From an uncultured Selenomonadaceae bacterium (GTDB taxonomy: Bacteria; Bacillota; Negativicutes; Selenomonadales; Selenomonadaceae), in assembly GCA_937902665.1 (NCBI GenBank), contig CALELM010000044.1, positions 1 to 12,181 of the forward strand: DNA of 12,181 nt. Direction: 5' to 3'. Below are positions 1 to 7,700 of this stretch, one piece after another. Numbering within the stretch: the stretch's first letter is position 1; each line of letters begins with the position of its first letter. The notes under the pieces are model-generated. The model was not told the origin of the DNA. It saw only the letters and a list, made by a program, of their open reading frames with translations, and did not search any database. The translations under genes were made by a program, and so were the position numbers.

Positions 1-39
1 GGCGAGCAAACTTTCGCTTCGTTGAAACGCAAACTTGGA
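1..39. repeat. Edge direct repeat, left copy
   Basis: This stretch is repeated almost perfectly at 12144-12181, in the same orientation at the other end of the window. The two copies differ by one substitution (C at 3 versus T at 12146) and one extra C at 34. Within the copy, the octamer GCAAACTT occurs twice (6-13 and 29-36), and short TTTC and GAAA arms flank the centre. It lies outside any gene. It resembles a dispersed intergenic repeat rather than a recombinase attachment site, since no integrase is present, but two copies alone cannot decide this. Confidence 0.75.
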
Positions 40-41
40 GG

Positions 42-62
42 GAAAATGCTTATGGCATTTTC
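42..62. repeat. Small perfect hairpin
   Basis: GAAAATGC at 42-49 pairs perfectly with GCATTTTC at 55-62 around the five-base loop TTATG. It starts three bases after the edge repeat. It could be part of a larger composite repeat or a weak transcription stop for an upstream gene; no separate U-tract follows it. Confidence 0.5.
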
Positions 63-116
63 TTGAGCAATGGCGTTATGTACAAGGAAGAAAAACCGTG
101 AATATTTAGTTAGTGC

Positions 117-165
117 AAGGCACTGTGGATAAAATGTTTTCGCATTTCATTACAGCGCCTTTTTT
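117..165 (+). terminator. Possible intrinsic terminator of an upstream gene
   Basis: AAGGCACTGT (117-126) can pair with ACAGCGCCTT (152-161) with one A-C mismatch. The loop contains a smaller AAATG/CATTT stem, and a run of T follows through 165. A stem followed by T-rich sequence fits an intrinsic terminator reading on the + strand, serving a gene left of the window. An alternative short stem AGTGC-AAG-GCACT (112-124) competes with it. The rest of 1-275 shows no open frame with gene-like features. Confidence 0.35.
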
Positions 166-261
166 CGTGAGAGTATATACATTTTGCAATCTACTAATAT
201 TTTTTGACAGGAAAAAAACATTTTTTGTCGAAAATTATCCTTATGATGATGTACAAATTTC

Positions 262-267
262 AGGAGG
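262..267 (+). promoter_or_regulatory. Ribosome-binding site of hsdM
   Basis: AGGAGG, a perfect anti-Shine-Dalgarno match, lies eight bases before the ATG at 276 and fixes that start. I could not find a convincing -35/-10 pair for this operon. TTGACA at 204-209 has no -10 hexamer at normal spacing. The sequence 206-230 can fold on itself (GACA with TGTC plus A/T tracts) and could be an operator, but that is speculative. Confidence 0.85.
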
Positions 268-275
268 ATTGACTG

Positions 276-2039
276 ATGGCAGGTAATGAGAAATTCAAGG
301 AAGTTGGGACGAATATAGCAGAAAAGGCAGCGATGATTTGGGCGGTAGCTGATGCGCTGGTTGGCCCGTTCAAGGCGCATGAGTACGGGTTGGTTATTTT
401 GCCGATGACGGTTATAAAGAGGTTTCATGATTGCCTGTTGCCGACACAGGAAGCGGTTTGGGAGGAATATGAGAAGGTAAAGCGGTTTGCCATCATGGAT
501 TGTTTTTTGACGCAAGCTTCGGGTTACCAGTTTTACAATACAAGCAAATTCACCTTTGAAACGCTTTTGAGTGATGCAGAGAATATCGAAGCCAATTTTC
601 GGGATTATCTCAGCGGTTTTTCTGCCAATGTCCAAGATGTCTTGGCAAAGTTTGAGTTTGAGAATATCATCAAGCGGATGGTTGAAAGCAATACGCTGTA
701 TCTTGTGATAAAGGAATTTGCTTCGCAACGTGGGTATCTTGGTCCAGATAAAATATCTACCGTGGATTGCGGTTATATCTTTGAGGATTTGGTACGCCGT
801 TTCTCTGAATCCTACGGGGAAGAAGCAGGAGCGCATTTCACCAGCAGGGATATCATCTACATGATGACCGACCTGCTCCTTTCGGATGCGGATTTGGCAA
901 AAGGCGGCAATGTGACCGTTTATGATATGGCAATGGGAACTTCGCAGATGCTGAGCTGCATGGAGGAACGTATCCATGAGCTGAATCATGAGATGGGTGT
1001 TTCCTGCTTCGGGCAGGAGTTCAATCCGGCAACGTTTGCCATAGCAAAGGCGGATATGATGATTCGGGGCGGTGACCCGAACAATATGCAGTTTGGCGAT
1101 ACGCTGTCCGATGACAAGTTCCAAGGGTACCAGTTCCAGTACATTATCTCCAATCCGCCGTTTGGCATTGACTGGAAGCGGGAGAGGAAGGAAGTCGAGG
1201 CAGAAGCAAAAAAGGGAGAATTGGGACGCTTTGCTCCCGGACTGCCCAAAATATCGGACGGGCAGCAGCTCTTTGTCCTGAATGGACTCACGAAACTGGC
1301 AGAAAATGGCAAGATGGCGATTATCCAGAACGGCTCACCTCTTTTTTCGGGCGATGCGGGGAGCGGCCCCTCGGAGATTCGCCGTTACATACTGGAAAAT
1401 GACTGGCTCGATGCGATTGTCCAGCTCAGTACCGATATGTTTACGAATACCGGTATCAGCACTTATATCTGGGTGCTGAACAAGAATAAATCTGCCGAAA
1501 GAGCGGGCAAGGTACAGCTGATCGATGCCTCGCATTGCTATGAGCCTAGGCGCAAATCCATCGGCACGAAGCGAAATGATATTACCGATATGTGCAGGGA
1601 ACTTATCGTCAAGGCTTACGGCGAATTCAGGCACGATGCAGTTTACGGTGACAAGGAAGGAATCTATTGCCACAGCAAGATATTTGACAGTCGGGAATTT
1701 GGCTACAACAAGATAGTTGTCGAGCAGCCGCAAAAGGATGAAGCCGGAAATATTATCCTGAAAAACAAGAAACCTGTCGCTGATGCCAGCCTGCGTGACA
1801 CAGAGAACGTGCCGCTTGCCGAGGATATTGAGGCATATTTCAAGCGAGAGGTGCTGCCGTATGCCCCCGATGCATGGATTGACAAGAAAAAGACCAAGAT
1901 TGGCTACGAGATTCCGATGACGAGATATTTCTATGAGTACCAAGCCCCAGAGCCAGTGGAGGAGATTGCCGAAAGGGTTCATAAACTGGAACGGGAGATA
2001 GAAGCAAGCCTTGCGGAACTGTTTGAGGACGAGGGTTGA
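276..2039 (+). CDS. hsdM: Type I restriction-modification system methyltransferase subunit HsdM
   Basis: This 587-residue protein is the adenine-N6 methyltransferase subunit. With HsdS it forms the enzyme that methylates host recognition sites, and with HsdR the restriction complex. The N-terminal helical domain covers roughly residues 10-150. The methyltransferase core follows, with AGAHFTSRDI (184-193) just before it. The S-adenosylmethionine motif I reads DMAMGTS (217-223), and the catalytic motif IV is NPPF (293-296, bases 1152-1163). The C-terminal tail is rich in charged helix, as expected for contact with HsdS. Length is normal for the family. The start is set by AGGAGG eight bases upstream. 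Motif I departs from the usual DPxxGTG form (M for P, S for the last G), although the adenine-type NPPF is intact. It is the first gene of a five-gene operon, and the next gene starts about 40 bases after its stop. The family assignment is secure; the DNA target cannot be read from sequence. Confidence 0.96.
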   Translation: MAGNEKFKEVGTNIAEKAAMIWAVADALVGPFKAHEYGLVILPMTVIKRFHDCLLPTQEAVWEEYEKVKRFAIMDCFLTQASGYQFYNTSKFTFETLLSDAENIEANFRDYLSGFSANVQDVLAKFEFENIIKRMVESNTLYLVIKEFASQRGYLGPDKISTVDCGYIFEDLVRRFSESYGEEAGAHFTSRDIIYMMTDLLLSDADLAKGGNVTVYDMAMGTSQMLSCMEERIHELNHEMGVSCFGQEFNPATFAIAKADMMIRGGDPNNMQFGDTLSDDKFQGYQFQYIISNPPFGIDWKRERKEVEAEAKKGELGRFAPGLPKISDGQQLFVLNGLTKLAENGKMAIIQNGSPLFSGDAGSGPSEIRRYILENDWLDAIVQLSTDMFTNTGISTYIWVLNKNKSAERAGKVQLIDASHCYEPRRKSIGTKRNDITDMCRELIVKAYGEFRHDAVYGDKEGIYCHSKIFDSREFGYNKIVVEQPQKDEAGNIILKNKKPVADASLRDTENVPLAEDIEAYFKREVLPYAPDAWIDKKKTKIGYEIPMTRYFYEYQAPEPVEEIAERVHKLEREIEASLAELFEDEG

Positions 2040-2079
2040 AAGAAGGTTTGAAAATGTATTGGGTGAAAGAGTGAAAAAT

Positions 2080-3129
2080 ATGGATAATAATGATCAGATG
2101 GATAAGATAAATGATAACTTTGTTTCGGATATTTGTTCTATTATAGATGCTGGCAGGCATAATGCTTATGAAGCCGTTAATCGTATTGCTGTAATTACAT
2201 ATTGGAATGTCGGTAAAAAGATTGTTGAAGAAGAACAGCATGGTGAAAATAGAGCAGAATATGGCAAAAAGATTATAAAGTACCTTGCTGATAAATTGGT
2301 TCAAGAGTATGGTGCTACATTCAATAAAAGGAATCTTGATTATTTTAGGCAATTTTATTTATTGTTTCCGGATATTGCAATTGTGAACGCGCGTGTTCAC
2401 AATCTAAGTTGGTCTCATTTTAGAAGACTTTTATCTGTAGCAAATCCAAAGGCAAGAGAATGGTATATCAAGGAAGCGTCTGAACAGATTTGGAGCACCC
2501 GAACGTTAGATAGAAATATCAGCATGCAATATTATGAACGTATATTAGCTAATCAGAGAGAAAATTTATCGTTGCCATTGCCTGAAAGTGAAAAAGAAAC
2601 TCCATTGGATTATATAAAAAATCCTGTGGTTGCTGAATTTTTGGGATTTAATAAGAATAAAGAATATAAAGAATCTGAATTGGAGCAAGCGCTTATAGAC
2701 CATATTCAACAATTTATTATGGAACTTGGCAGAGGATTTGCTTTTGTTGATAGGCAAAAGCATATTCATACTGATATGGGAGATTTTTATATTGATTTGG
2801 TGTTTTACAACATTAACCTGCATTGCTATGTACTGATTGACTTAAAGACGCATCAGATTACCCACCAAGATGCAGGGCAGATGGATATGTATGTGCGGAT
2901 GTATGATGATTTGGTAAAAGGTCCGAATGATAATCATAGTATTGGCATTTTGCTATGTTCTGAAACTAGCAAGGATTTAGCAAGATATAGTGTCCTTCAT
3001 GAGAATAAACAACTTTTTGCAGCAAAATATATGCCTTTTATGCCGACAGAGGAAGAAATTAAGTATGAAATAGAGATGCAAAAAAAGATTTTCTTGGAAC
3101 AGCATCCTGAATATAAAGGTACGAAGTAG
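2080..3129 (+). CDS. DUF1016/YhcG-type PD-(D/E)XK nuclease within the restriction operon
   Basis: This 349-residue protein matches the DUF1016 (YhcG) family: a helical N-terminal domain (about 10-160, including YWNVGKKI and LSWSHF) and a C-terminal PD-(D/E)XK nuclease fold. Visible catalytic-type residues are D239 in FYIDLVFY, then D254 and K256 in IDLK, followed by GQMDMY (266-271) and LLCSE (291-295). The second acidic residue is Asp; the E. coli YhcG relative has ELK. Start choice: the frame is open back to TTG 2011 inside hsdM, but ATG 2080 gives the normal family N-terminus. GTG 2071 and ATG 2098 are alternatives, and no strong ribosome-binding site decides between them. Members of this family are often found among type I restriction genes, so it is probably co-expressed with them and may help degrade foreign DNA, but its target is unknown. 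The gene is clearly A/T-richer than hsdM (bases 2221-2280 contain 19 G/C of 60), suggesting a separate origin. Confidence 0.9.
   Translation: MDNNDQMDKINDNFVSDICSIIDAGRHNAYEAVNRIAVITYWNVGKKIVEEEQHGENRAEYGKKIIKYLADKLVQEYGATFNKRNLDYFRQFYLLFPDIAIVNARVHNLSWSHFRRLLSVANPKAREWYIKEASEQIWSTRTLDRNISMQYYERILANQRENLSLPLPESEKETPLDYIKNPVVAEFLGFNKNKEYKESELEQALIDHIQQFIMELGRGFAFVDRQKHIHTDMGDFYIDLVFYNINLHCYVLIDLKTHQITHQDAGQMDMYVRMYDDLVKGPNDNHSIGILLCSETSKDLARYSVLHENKQLFAAKYMPFMPTEEEIKYEIEMQKKIFLEQHPEYKGTK
2380..2403. repeat. Palindrome inside the DUF1016 nuclease gene
   Basis: ATTGTGAAC (2380-2388) and GTTCACAAT (2395-2403) are perfect inverted arms of 9 bases around a G/C-rich six-base centre. The site encodes part of the segment just before the conserved LSWSHF motif. 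It could form an mRNA hairpin or bind a dimeric protein. The half-sites resemble TGTGA/TCACA, but the 10-base gap does not fit a CRP site. Confidence 0.6.
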
Positions 3130-4485
3130 GTGGTGAGTGTTTTGGCAAGGAAAATGAAAAACAGCGGGATTGCGTGGATTGGGGAGATACCGGAGGATTG
3201 GAAGGTTATAAGGCTTAAATCACTATATAGTTTTGGCAAAGGGTTACCTATAACAAAGGAAAACCTTGTAGATAAAGGGATACCAGTTATTAGTTATGGG
3301 CAAATTCATTCAAAGCAAACTACGGGGGTTGAAATTCAAGAACATTTAATACGCTATGTTGAAGATATATATTTGGAACAAAATCCGCAGTCTTTAGTTA
3401 CTGCTGGGGATTTCATTTTTGCTGATACATCGGAGGATGTAGAGGGATGTGGGAATGCTATATATGTTGATAGAGAGCTTAAATTATTTGCTGGTTACCA
3501 TACTATAATTTTTAAGCATAGGAACAATCAGCATAAGAATAAGTTTTTAGCATACTTATTTAAGACAGATGCGTGGAGAAATCAGTTGAGATCAAAAGCT
3601 ACAGGTGTTAAGTTATTCAGCATATCCCGAAAAATACTTAGCGAAGCAAAAGTAGTGCTTCCATCAGACATAGAACAACAAGCCATTGCTGATTATCTTG
3701 ATAAAAAGTGCGCTCAGATAGATACGGCTCTTGCCAAGACACGGACAGCGATTGAGGAGTACAAGAAGCTGAAGCAAGCGATTATCACCAAAGCCGTAAC
3801 CAAAGGCGTGCGTGGCAACCGCCCCATGAAAGACAGCGGGATTGCGTGGATTGGGGAAATACCGGCAGAGTGGAAAATAAACAGAATTAAAAGTGTTTGT
3901 AACATTTTTGGGCGGATTGGATTTAGAGGCTATACTGCTGATGATTTAGTACAAGTAAGACAAGGAGCAATCACGCTTAGTCCCTCAAACTTTCACGACA
4001 TGAAAATGAATTATTCAAGATGTTCCTATTTGGCATGGGCTAAATATTACGAAAGCCCTGAAATACAAATTTTTGACGGAGATATATTATTCGTTAAAAC
4101 AGGATCAACTTACGGAAAATCATGTTTAGTGACAAATCTTCCTATGGAAGCTACCATCAATCCTCAGAGCGTAGTATTGAAAAATTTCTCTTGCAATAAC
4201 AGGTTTCTTGCATATACGATGAATAGCACATCACTTGCATATCAAGTAGAACAGTCTGTAGTGGGTGGCACCATTCCAACTATTGCACAGGCAAAAATAA
4301 ACAATTATGTTTTCGCAGAAGCTCCCATAGAAGAACAGCAAGAAATCGCTGACTATCTCGATAAGAAATGTGCCACGATTGATACGCTTATCGCCAAGAA
4401 GGAGCAGCTTATCACGGAGCTGGAGGCATACAAGAAATCACTGATTTATGAATATGTTACCGGCAAGAAGGAGGTGCCTGAATGA
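3130..4485 (+). CDS. hsdS: Type I restriction-modification system specificity subunit HsdS
   Basis: This 451-residue protein sets the DNA sequence recognised by the complex. It has the classic two-half layout: target-recognition domain 1 (about 27-178), a central helical spacer (about 181-232), target-recognition domain 2 (about 250-398) and a C-terminal helix (about 400-447). Each half opens with SGIAWIGEIP (12-21 and 236-245). Each helix opens with a related segment containing IADYLDKKCA, at 186-195 and 405-414. Length is normal and both domains look complete, so a bipartite target is expected. Start choice is uncertain: GTG 3130 directly follows the previous stop codon. TTG 3142 lies behind GGTGGTGAG (3129-3137), and ATG 3154 begins the conserved segment. 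The 3' end overlaps the next gene by ATGA (4482-4485), indicating coupled translation. The recognition domains are A/T-rich compared with the conserved regions, as expected for swapped modules. The DNA target cannot be predicted. Confidence 0.95.
   Translation: MVSVLARKMKNSGIAWIGEIPEDWKVIRLKSLYSFGKGLPITKENLVDKGIPVISYGQIHSKQTTGVEIQEHLIRYVEDIYLEQNPQSLVTAGDFIFADTSEDVEGCGNAIYVDRELKLFAGYHTIIFKHRNNQHKNKFLAYLFKTDAWRNQLRSKATGVKLFSISRKILSEAKVVLPSDIEQQAIADYLDKKCAQIDTALAKTRTAIEEYKKLKQAIITKAVTKGVRGNRPMKDSGIAWIGEIPAEWKINRIKSVCNIFGRIGFRGYTADDLVQVRQGAITLSPSNFHDMKMNYSRCSYLAWAKYYESPEIQIFDGDILFVKTGSTYGKSCLVTNLPMEATINPQSVVLKNFSCNNRFLAYTMNSTSLAYQVEQSVVGGTIPTIAQAKINNYVFAEAPIEEQQEIADYLDKKCATIDTLIAKKEQLITELEAYKKSLIYEYVTGKKEVPE
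3154..3204 (+). repeat. hsdS half-repeat, first copy
   Basis: This 51-base segment matches 3826-3876 at 45 of 51 positions. It encodes the conserved lead-in to recognition domain 1. Matching conserved segments before each recognition domain are the usual points for homologous exchange of domains between hsdS alleles. Confidence 0.85.
3826..3876 (+). repeat. hsdS half-repeat, second copy
   Basis: This is the second copy of the 51-base lead-in, placed before recognition domain 2, with six substitutions relative to 3154-3204. The downstream helix-coding segments (about 3670-3740 and 4327-4400) are also related but more diverged. Confidence 0.85.
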
Positions 4486-4666
4486 ACAAATCGGATATTG
4501 TTATTTATCAGACAGAAGATGGCGTAATTCAGGTAAATGTAATGTTTAGTGATGATACCGTCTGGCTGTCTTTAGACCAAATGGCAGATTTGTTTCAGCG
4601 TTCCAAATCCACTATATCAAGGCATCTCAAAAATATATTTACCGAAGGAGAGTTGTCGCGTGAATC

Positions 4667-4691
4667 AGTTGTTGCAAATTTTGCAACAACT
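4667..4691. repeat. Perfect 25-base palindrome in the rhuM remnant
   Basis: AGTTGTTGCAAA (4667-4678) and TTTGCAACAACT (4680-4691) are perfect 12-base inverted arms around a single T at 4679. It lies 53 bases before the hsdR start, inside the codons for the conserved SVVANFATT segment. It could be a protein-binding site or could fold in mRNA upstream of hsdR. It may also be a chance result of the amino acids encoded. Confidence 0.7.
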
Positions 4692-4730
4692 GCGGCTGAC
4701 GATAAAACCTATCAAATAATTTATTGTAAT

Positions 4731-4736
4731 GAGGAG
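4731..4736 (+). promoter_or_regulatory. Ribosome-binding site of hsdR
   Basis: GAGGAG lies eight bases before the ATG at 4745 and also encodes the last two residues (EE) of the rhuM remnant. Because that reading frame stops at 4737-4739, ribosomes finishing it would release directly at the hsdR start, suggesting translational coupling. Confidence 0.75.
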
Positions 4737-4744
4737 TAAATGTC

Positions 4745-7700
4745 ATGAGCATTACCAATACATCAGAGAAGCGACTGGAGGAAGATATCGCCACTTCGTT
4801 TTTGTCGGCAGCAGGTGGATATACGCATAACGATGATGTGTATGAGCCAAAACTCGGCTTGTTTCCTGCTACTCTGTTGCGTTTTATCCAGCGAACCCAG
4901 CCGAAGGAGTGGAAACGCTTTGTCATGCAGAATGCGGTGGAACCGGAACGGAAATTCTGTCAGGAGTTCAACAATGCCTGTGATATGGATGGCGTGCTTG
5001 CCGTCATGCGAAAGGGTTTCAAGCATAGGGGCATTTCCTTCAAGGTCTGCTATTTCAAGCCCGAATCCTCGCTGAATCAGACAGCGGCGGCTCTTTATGC
5101 CAAGAACGAGATAACGGCGAACCGTCAATGGTTCTATTCCGCCGAGAACAACAAGTCTGTGGATATGGTTATCGCCGTCAATGGGATTCCGTTGTTTGCC
5201 TTTGAGCTAAAGAACCAGTATACTGGGCAGACCGTGGAAAATGCTATGCGCCAGTGGATGTATGACCGTGACCCACGGGAACTCTGCTTCCGCTTCAATA
5301 GGCGTATTCTTGGATATTTTTGTGTCGACCAGATGGATGTCTATATGACAACCCGACTGGCTGGCAAGCATACGCGTTTCCTGCCGTTCAACCAAGGATC
5401 GAATGGTGCAGGATGTGATGGCGGCAAGGGCAATCCTGCCAATCCCGATGGTTATATGACGGCTTACTTATGGGAAGAGGTGTTTCGGAAGGATAGCATG
5501 ATGGATATTCTGCAAAAGTTTATCCATTTGCAGGTAACGGCAGAGAAGAAGGTTGACGCTGACGGCAACGAGTCCATCACGAAGAAAAAAGCCTTGCTGT
5601 TCCCACGCTACCATCAGCTGGATGTCGTGCGGAAGATTATCGCTGACGTTGCCCAGCATGGCTCCGGCAAGAATTATCTGGTTCAGCACAGTGCAGGTTC
5701 GGGCAAGTCCAATTCGATTGCATGGCTGTCCTATCGGCTGGCTTCCCTGCATAATGCGGAGAACCGACCCGTATTCAGCAGTGTCATTGTCGTGACGGAC
5801 AGAACCGTTCTGGATGCACAGTTGCAGGCAACGATATCCGGCTTTGACCATACCCTTGGCGTGGTGGAGGCTATAGACAGGGAAAAGAAATCGGTCGGGC
5901 TGAAAAATGCCATCAACGAAGGCGCAAGGATTATCGTGACCACGCTGCAAAAGTTCCCCGTTATTTATGAGGAGGTTGACAGGAAAGAAGGCAGGGCGTT
6001 TGCTGTCATTGTCGATGAAGCTCATTCCTCGCAGACAGGCGCATCGGCGCAAAAACTGAAAGTTGCTTTGTTTGATGTGTCCGATGCCTTGAAGGAATAT
6101 GCTGAGATGGAGGGCAAGGCAGAAGATGCGGTTGATGCAGAGGATTTGATCCTGAAAGAAATGCTGTCTCACGGCAAGCACAAGAACTTGTCCTTCTTTG
6201 CGTTCACGGCTACCCCAAAACAGCAGACCTTGGAGATGTTCGGGACAGAACTGTCCAATGGCAGTTATCACCCGTTCCATACCTACAGTATGCGGCAGGC
6301 GATTGAGGAGGGCTTTATCCTTGATGTCCTGCAAAACTACATGACGTATGATACTTGTTACCGAATCGCCAAGAATACCAAGGAAAATCCGGAGCTGCCG
6401 GAGAGCCGTGCAACGAAGATTATCAAGAAATATGAAAAACTGCACCCATACAACATATCCCAGAAATCGGAAATTATTGTTGAGACGTTCCGCAGCACGA
6501 CCAAGGAGAAAATCGGCGGGCGTGGGAAGATGATGGTCGTGACGGATTCGAGACTGGCTGCCGTAAGGTACTTTCAGGCAATAAAGAAGTATGTAAAAGA
6601 GCATAGGTATGATGATGTCGCTTGCATGATAGCTTTTTCCGGCACGGTGGAGGATGGCGGCATTTCCTATACCGAGGCAAGCCTGAATGTTCGCCCCGAT
6701 GGCTCGCATATCGCTGAAACGCAGACCAAGGCGGAATTCCATGAGAATTTCAATGTGCTTATCGTTGCGGAAAAGTATCAGACAGGCTTTGATGAACCGC
6801 TCCTGCATACGATGATTGTCGATAAGAAGCTGAAAAGCGTAAAAGCGGTGCAGACCTTGTCACGGCTGAACAGAACCTGTGCGGGCAAGCAGGATACCTT
6901 TGTGCTTGACTTTGCCAACACAGCCGAGGAAATTCAGGCTGCCTTCCAGCCATTCTATCAGGAGACCAGCCTTTCGCAGGAAGTGAATGCCAATCTTATT
7001 TATCAGGTGCAGAGGGAAATCAGGGGCTATGCACTGTATTCCGAGAACGACATTGCGGCATTCCTCTGTATATGGAAAAAGCAGGGGGAGCAGAAAAGAG
7101 ACGATGTTGGCAGGATGACCAGCTCCCTGAAACCTGTGGTAGATCGCTATAACTTAAAGAATGCGGAGGAACGGTATCAGATACGGCGGCAAATTCGGAA
7201 CTTTATCAAATGGTATAACTATGTGGTGCAGGTCGTAAGAATGTTTGACAGGGAAATGCACGAGGAATATTTGTTCCTGAAATATCTGGAAAAACTGGTT
7301 CCGGGCGATCCCAAGGAACCCATTGACCTTGACGGAAAGCTGAAACTGGAATACTACAAGCTGCAAAAGACGTTTGAAGGAGAAATCTGCCTAGAGAAAA
7401 CGGGCGGCGTTTATGAGCCTGCCAGCAAGAAAGGCGCACAGGGCAAGCAGGCAAGGAATACCCTTGATGAAATACTTGCCAAAATCAACGAGCGGTACAA
7501 GGGGGCATTTACCGACAGCGACAGGGTAATGATAGGTGCATTGCACCAAAAGCTGATAAAAAATGATAAGCTAGTGAAGTCAGCCAGAACCTCCAATCCT
7601 ACAATATTCACCGAAGGAATATTCCCATCCGCTTTTCAAGTGGCAGCTATGGACGGATTCAGGGAATCACAGGAAAGCTATGAATCGCTTTTCCAAGATA

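Larger units (their letters stand above)
4482..4739 (+). pseudogene. rhuM: Truncated RhuM-family gene (helix-turn-helix part only)
   Basis: The 85-residue product matches the N-terminal end of RhuM-family proteins, which are normally about 300 residues or more and often sit between hsdS and hsdR. A helix-turn-helix lies at about 30-52 (LDQMADLFQRSKSTISRHLK), followed by the conserved SVVANFATTAADDKTY segment (62-77). Family members continue with a conserved YYNLD-type motif, but here the frame ends at YCNEE. The remaining two-thirds is absent, because hsdR begins five bases after the stop. The start overlaps the hsdS stop by ATGA. The last codons supply the GAGGAG ribosome-binding site for hsdR. 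It may be a dead remnant or a surviving small DNA-binding protein that controls the operon. The role of full RhuM in restriction loci is not established. Family recognition is good; functional status is unknown. Confidence 0.8.

Noticed and set aside
204..247. TTGACA at 204-209 and TATGAT at 242-247 as the hsdM promoter
   Set aside because: The spacing is 32 bases, far from the usual 16-18, and no other -10 fits the TTGACA.
150..1124. A 324-codon open frame on the minus strand opposite hsdM
   Set aside because: It has no family resemblance, and the + strand encodes HsdM here with an excellent ribosome-binding site.
1335..1982. A 215-codon minus-strand open frame over the 3' half of hsdM
   Set aside because: It is a shadow of the coding strand, with no domain.
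2380..2403. A CRP or lac-operator-like site
   Set aside because: The TGTGA and TCACA halves are separated by ten bases rather than six, and the site is deep inside a coding region.
5468..6808. A 446-codon open frame on the minus strand opposite hsdR
   Set aside because: The protein shows no recognisable domain and is rich in Cys, His, Leu and Arg, as expected for an antisense reading of a strongly coding gene. The opposite strand encodes intact HsdR motifs throughout.
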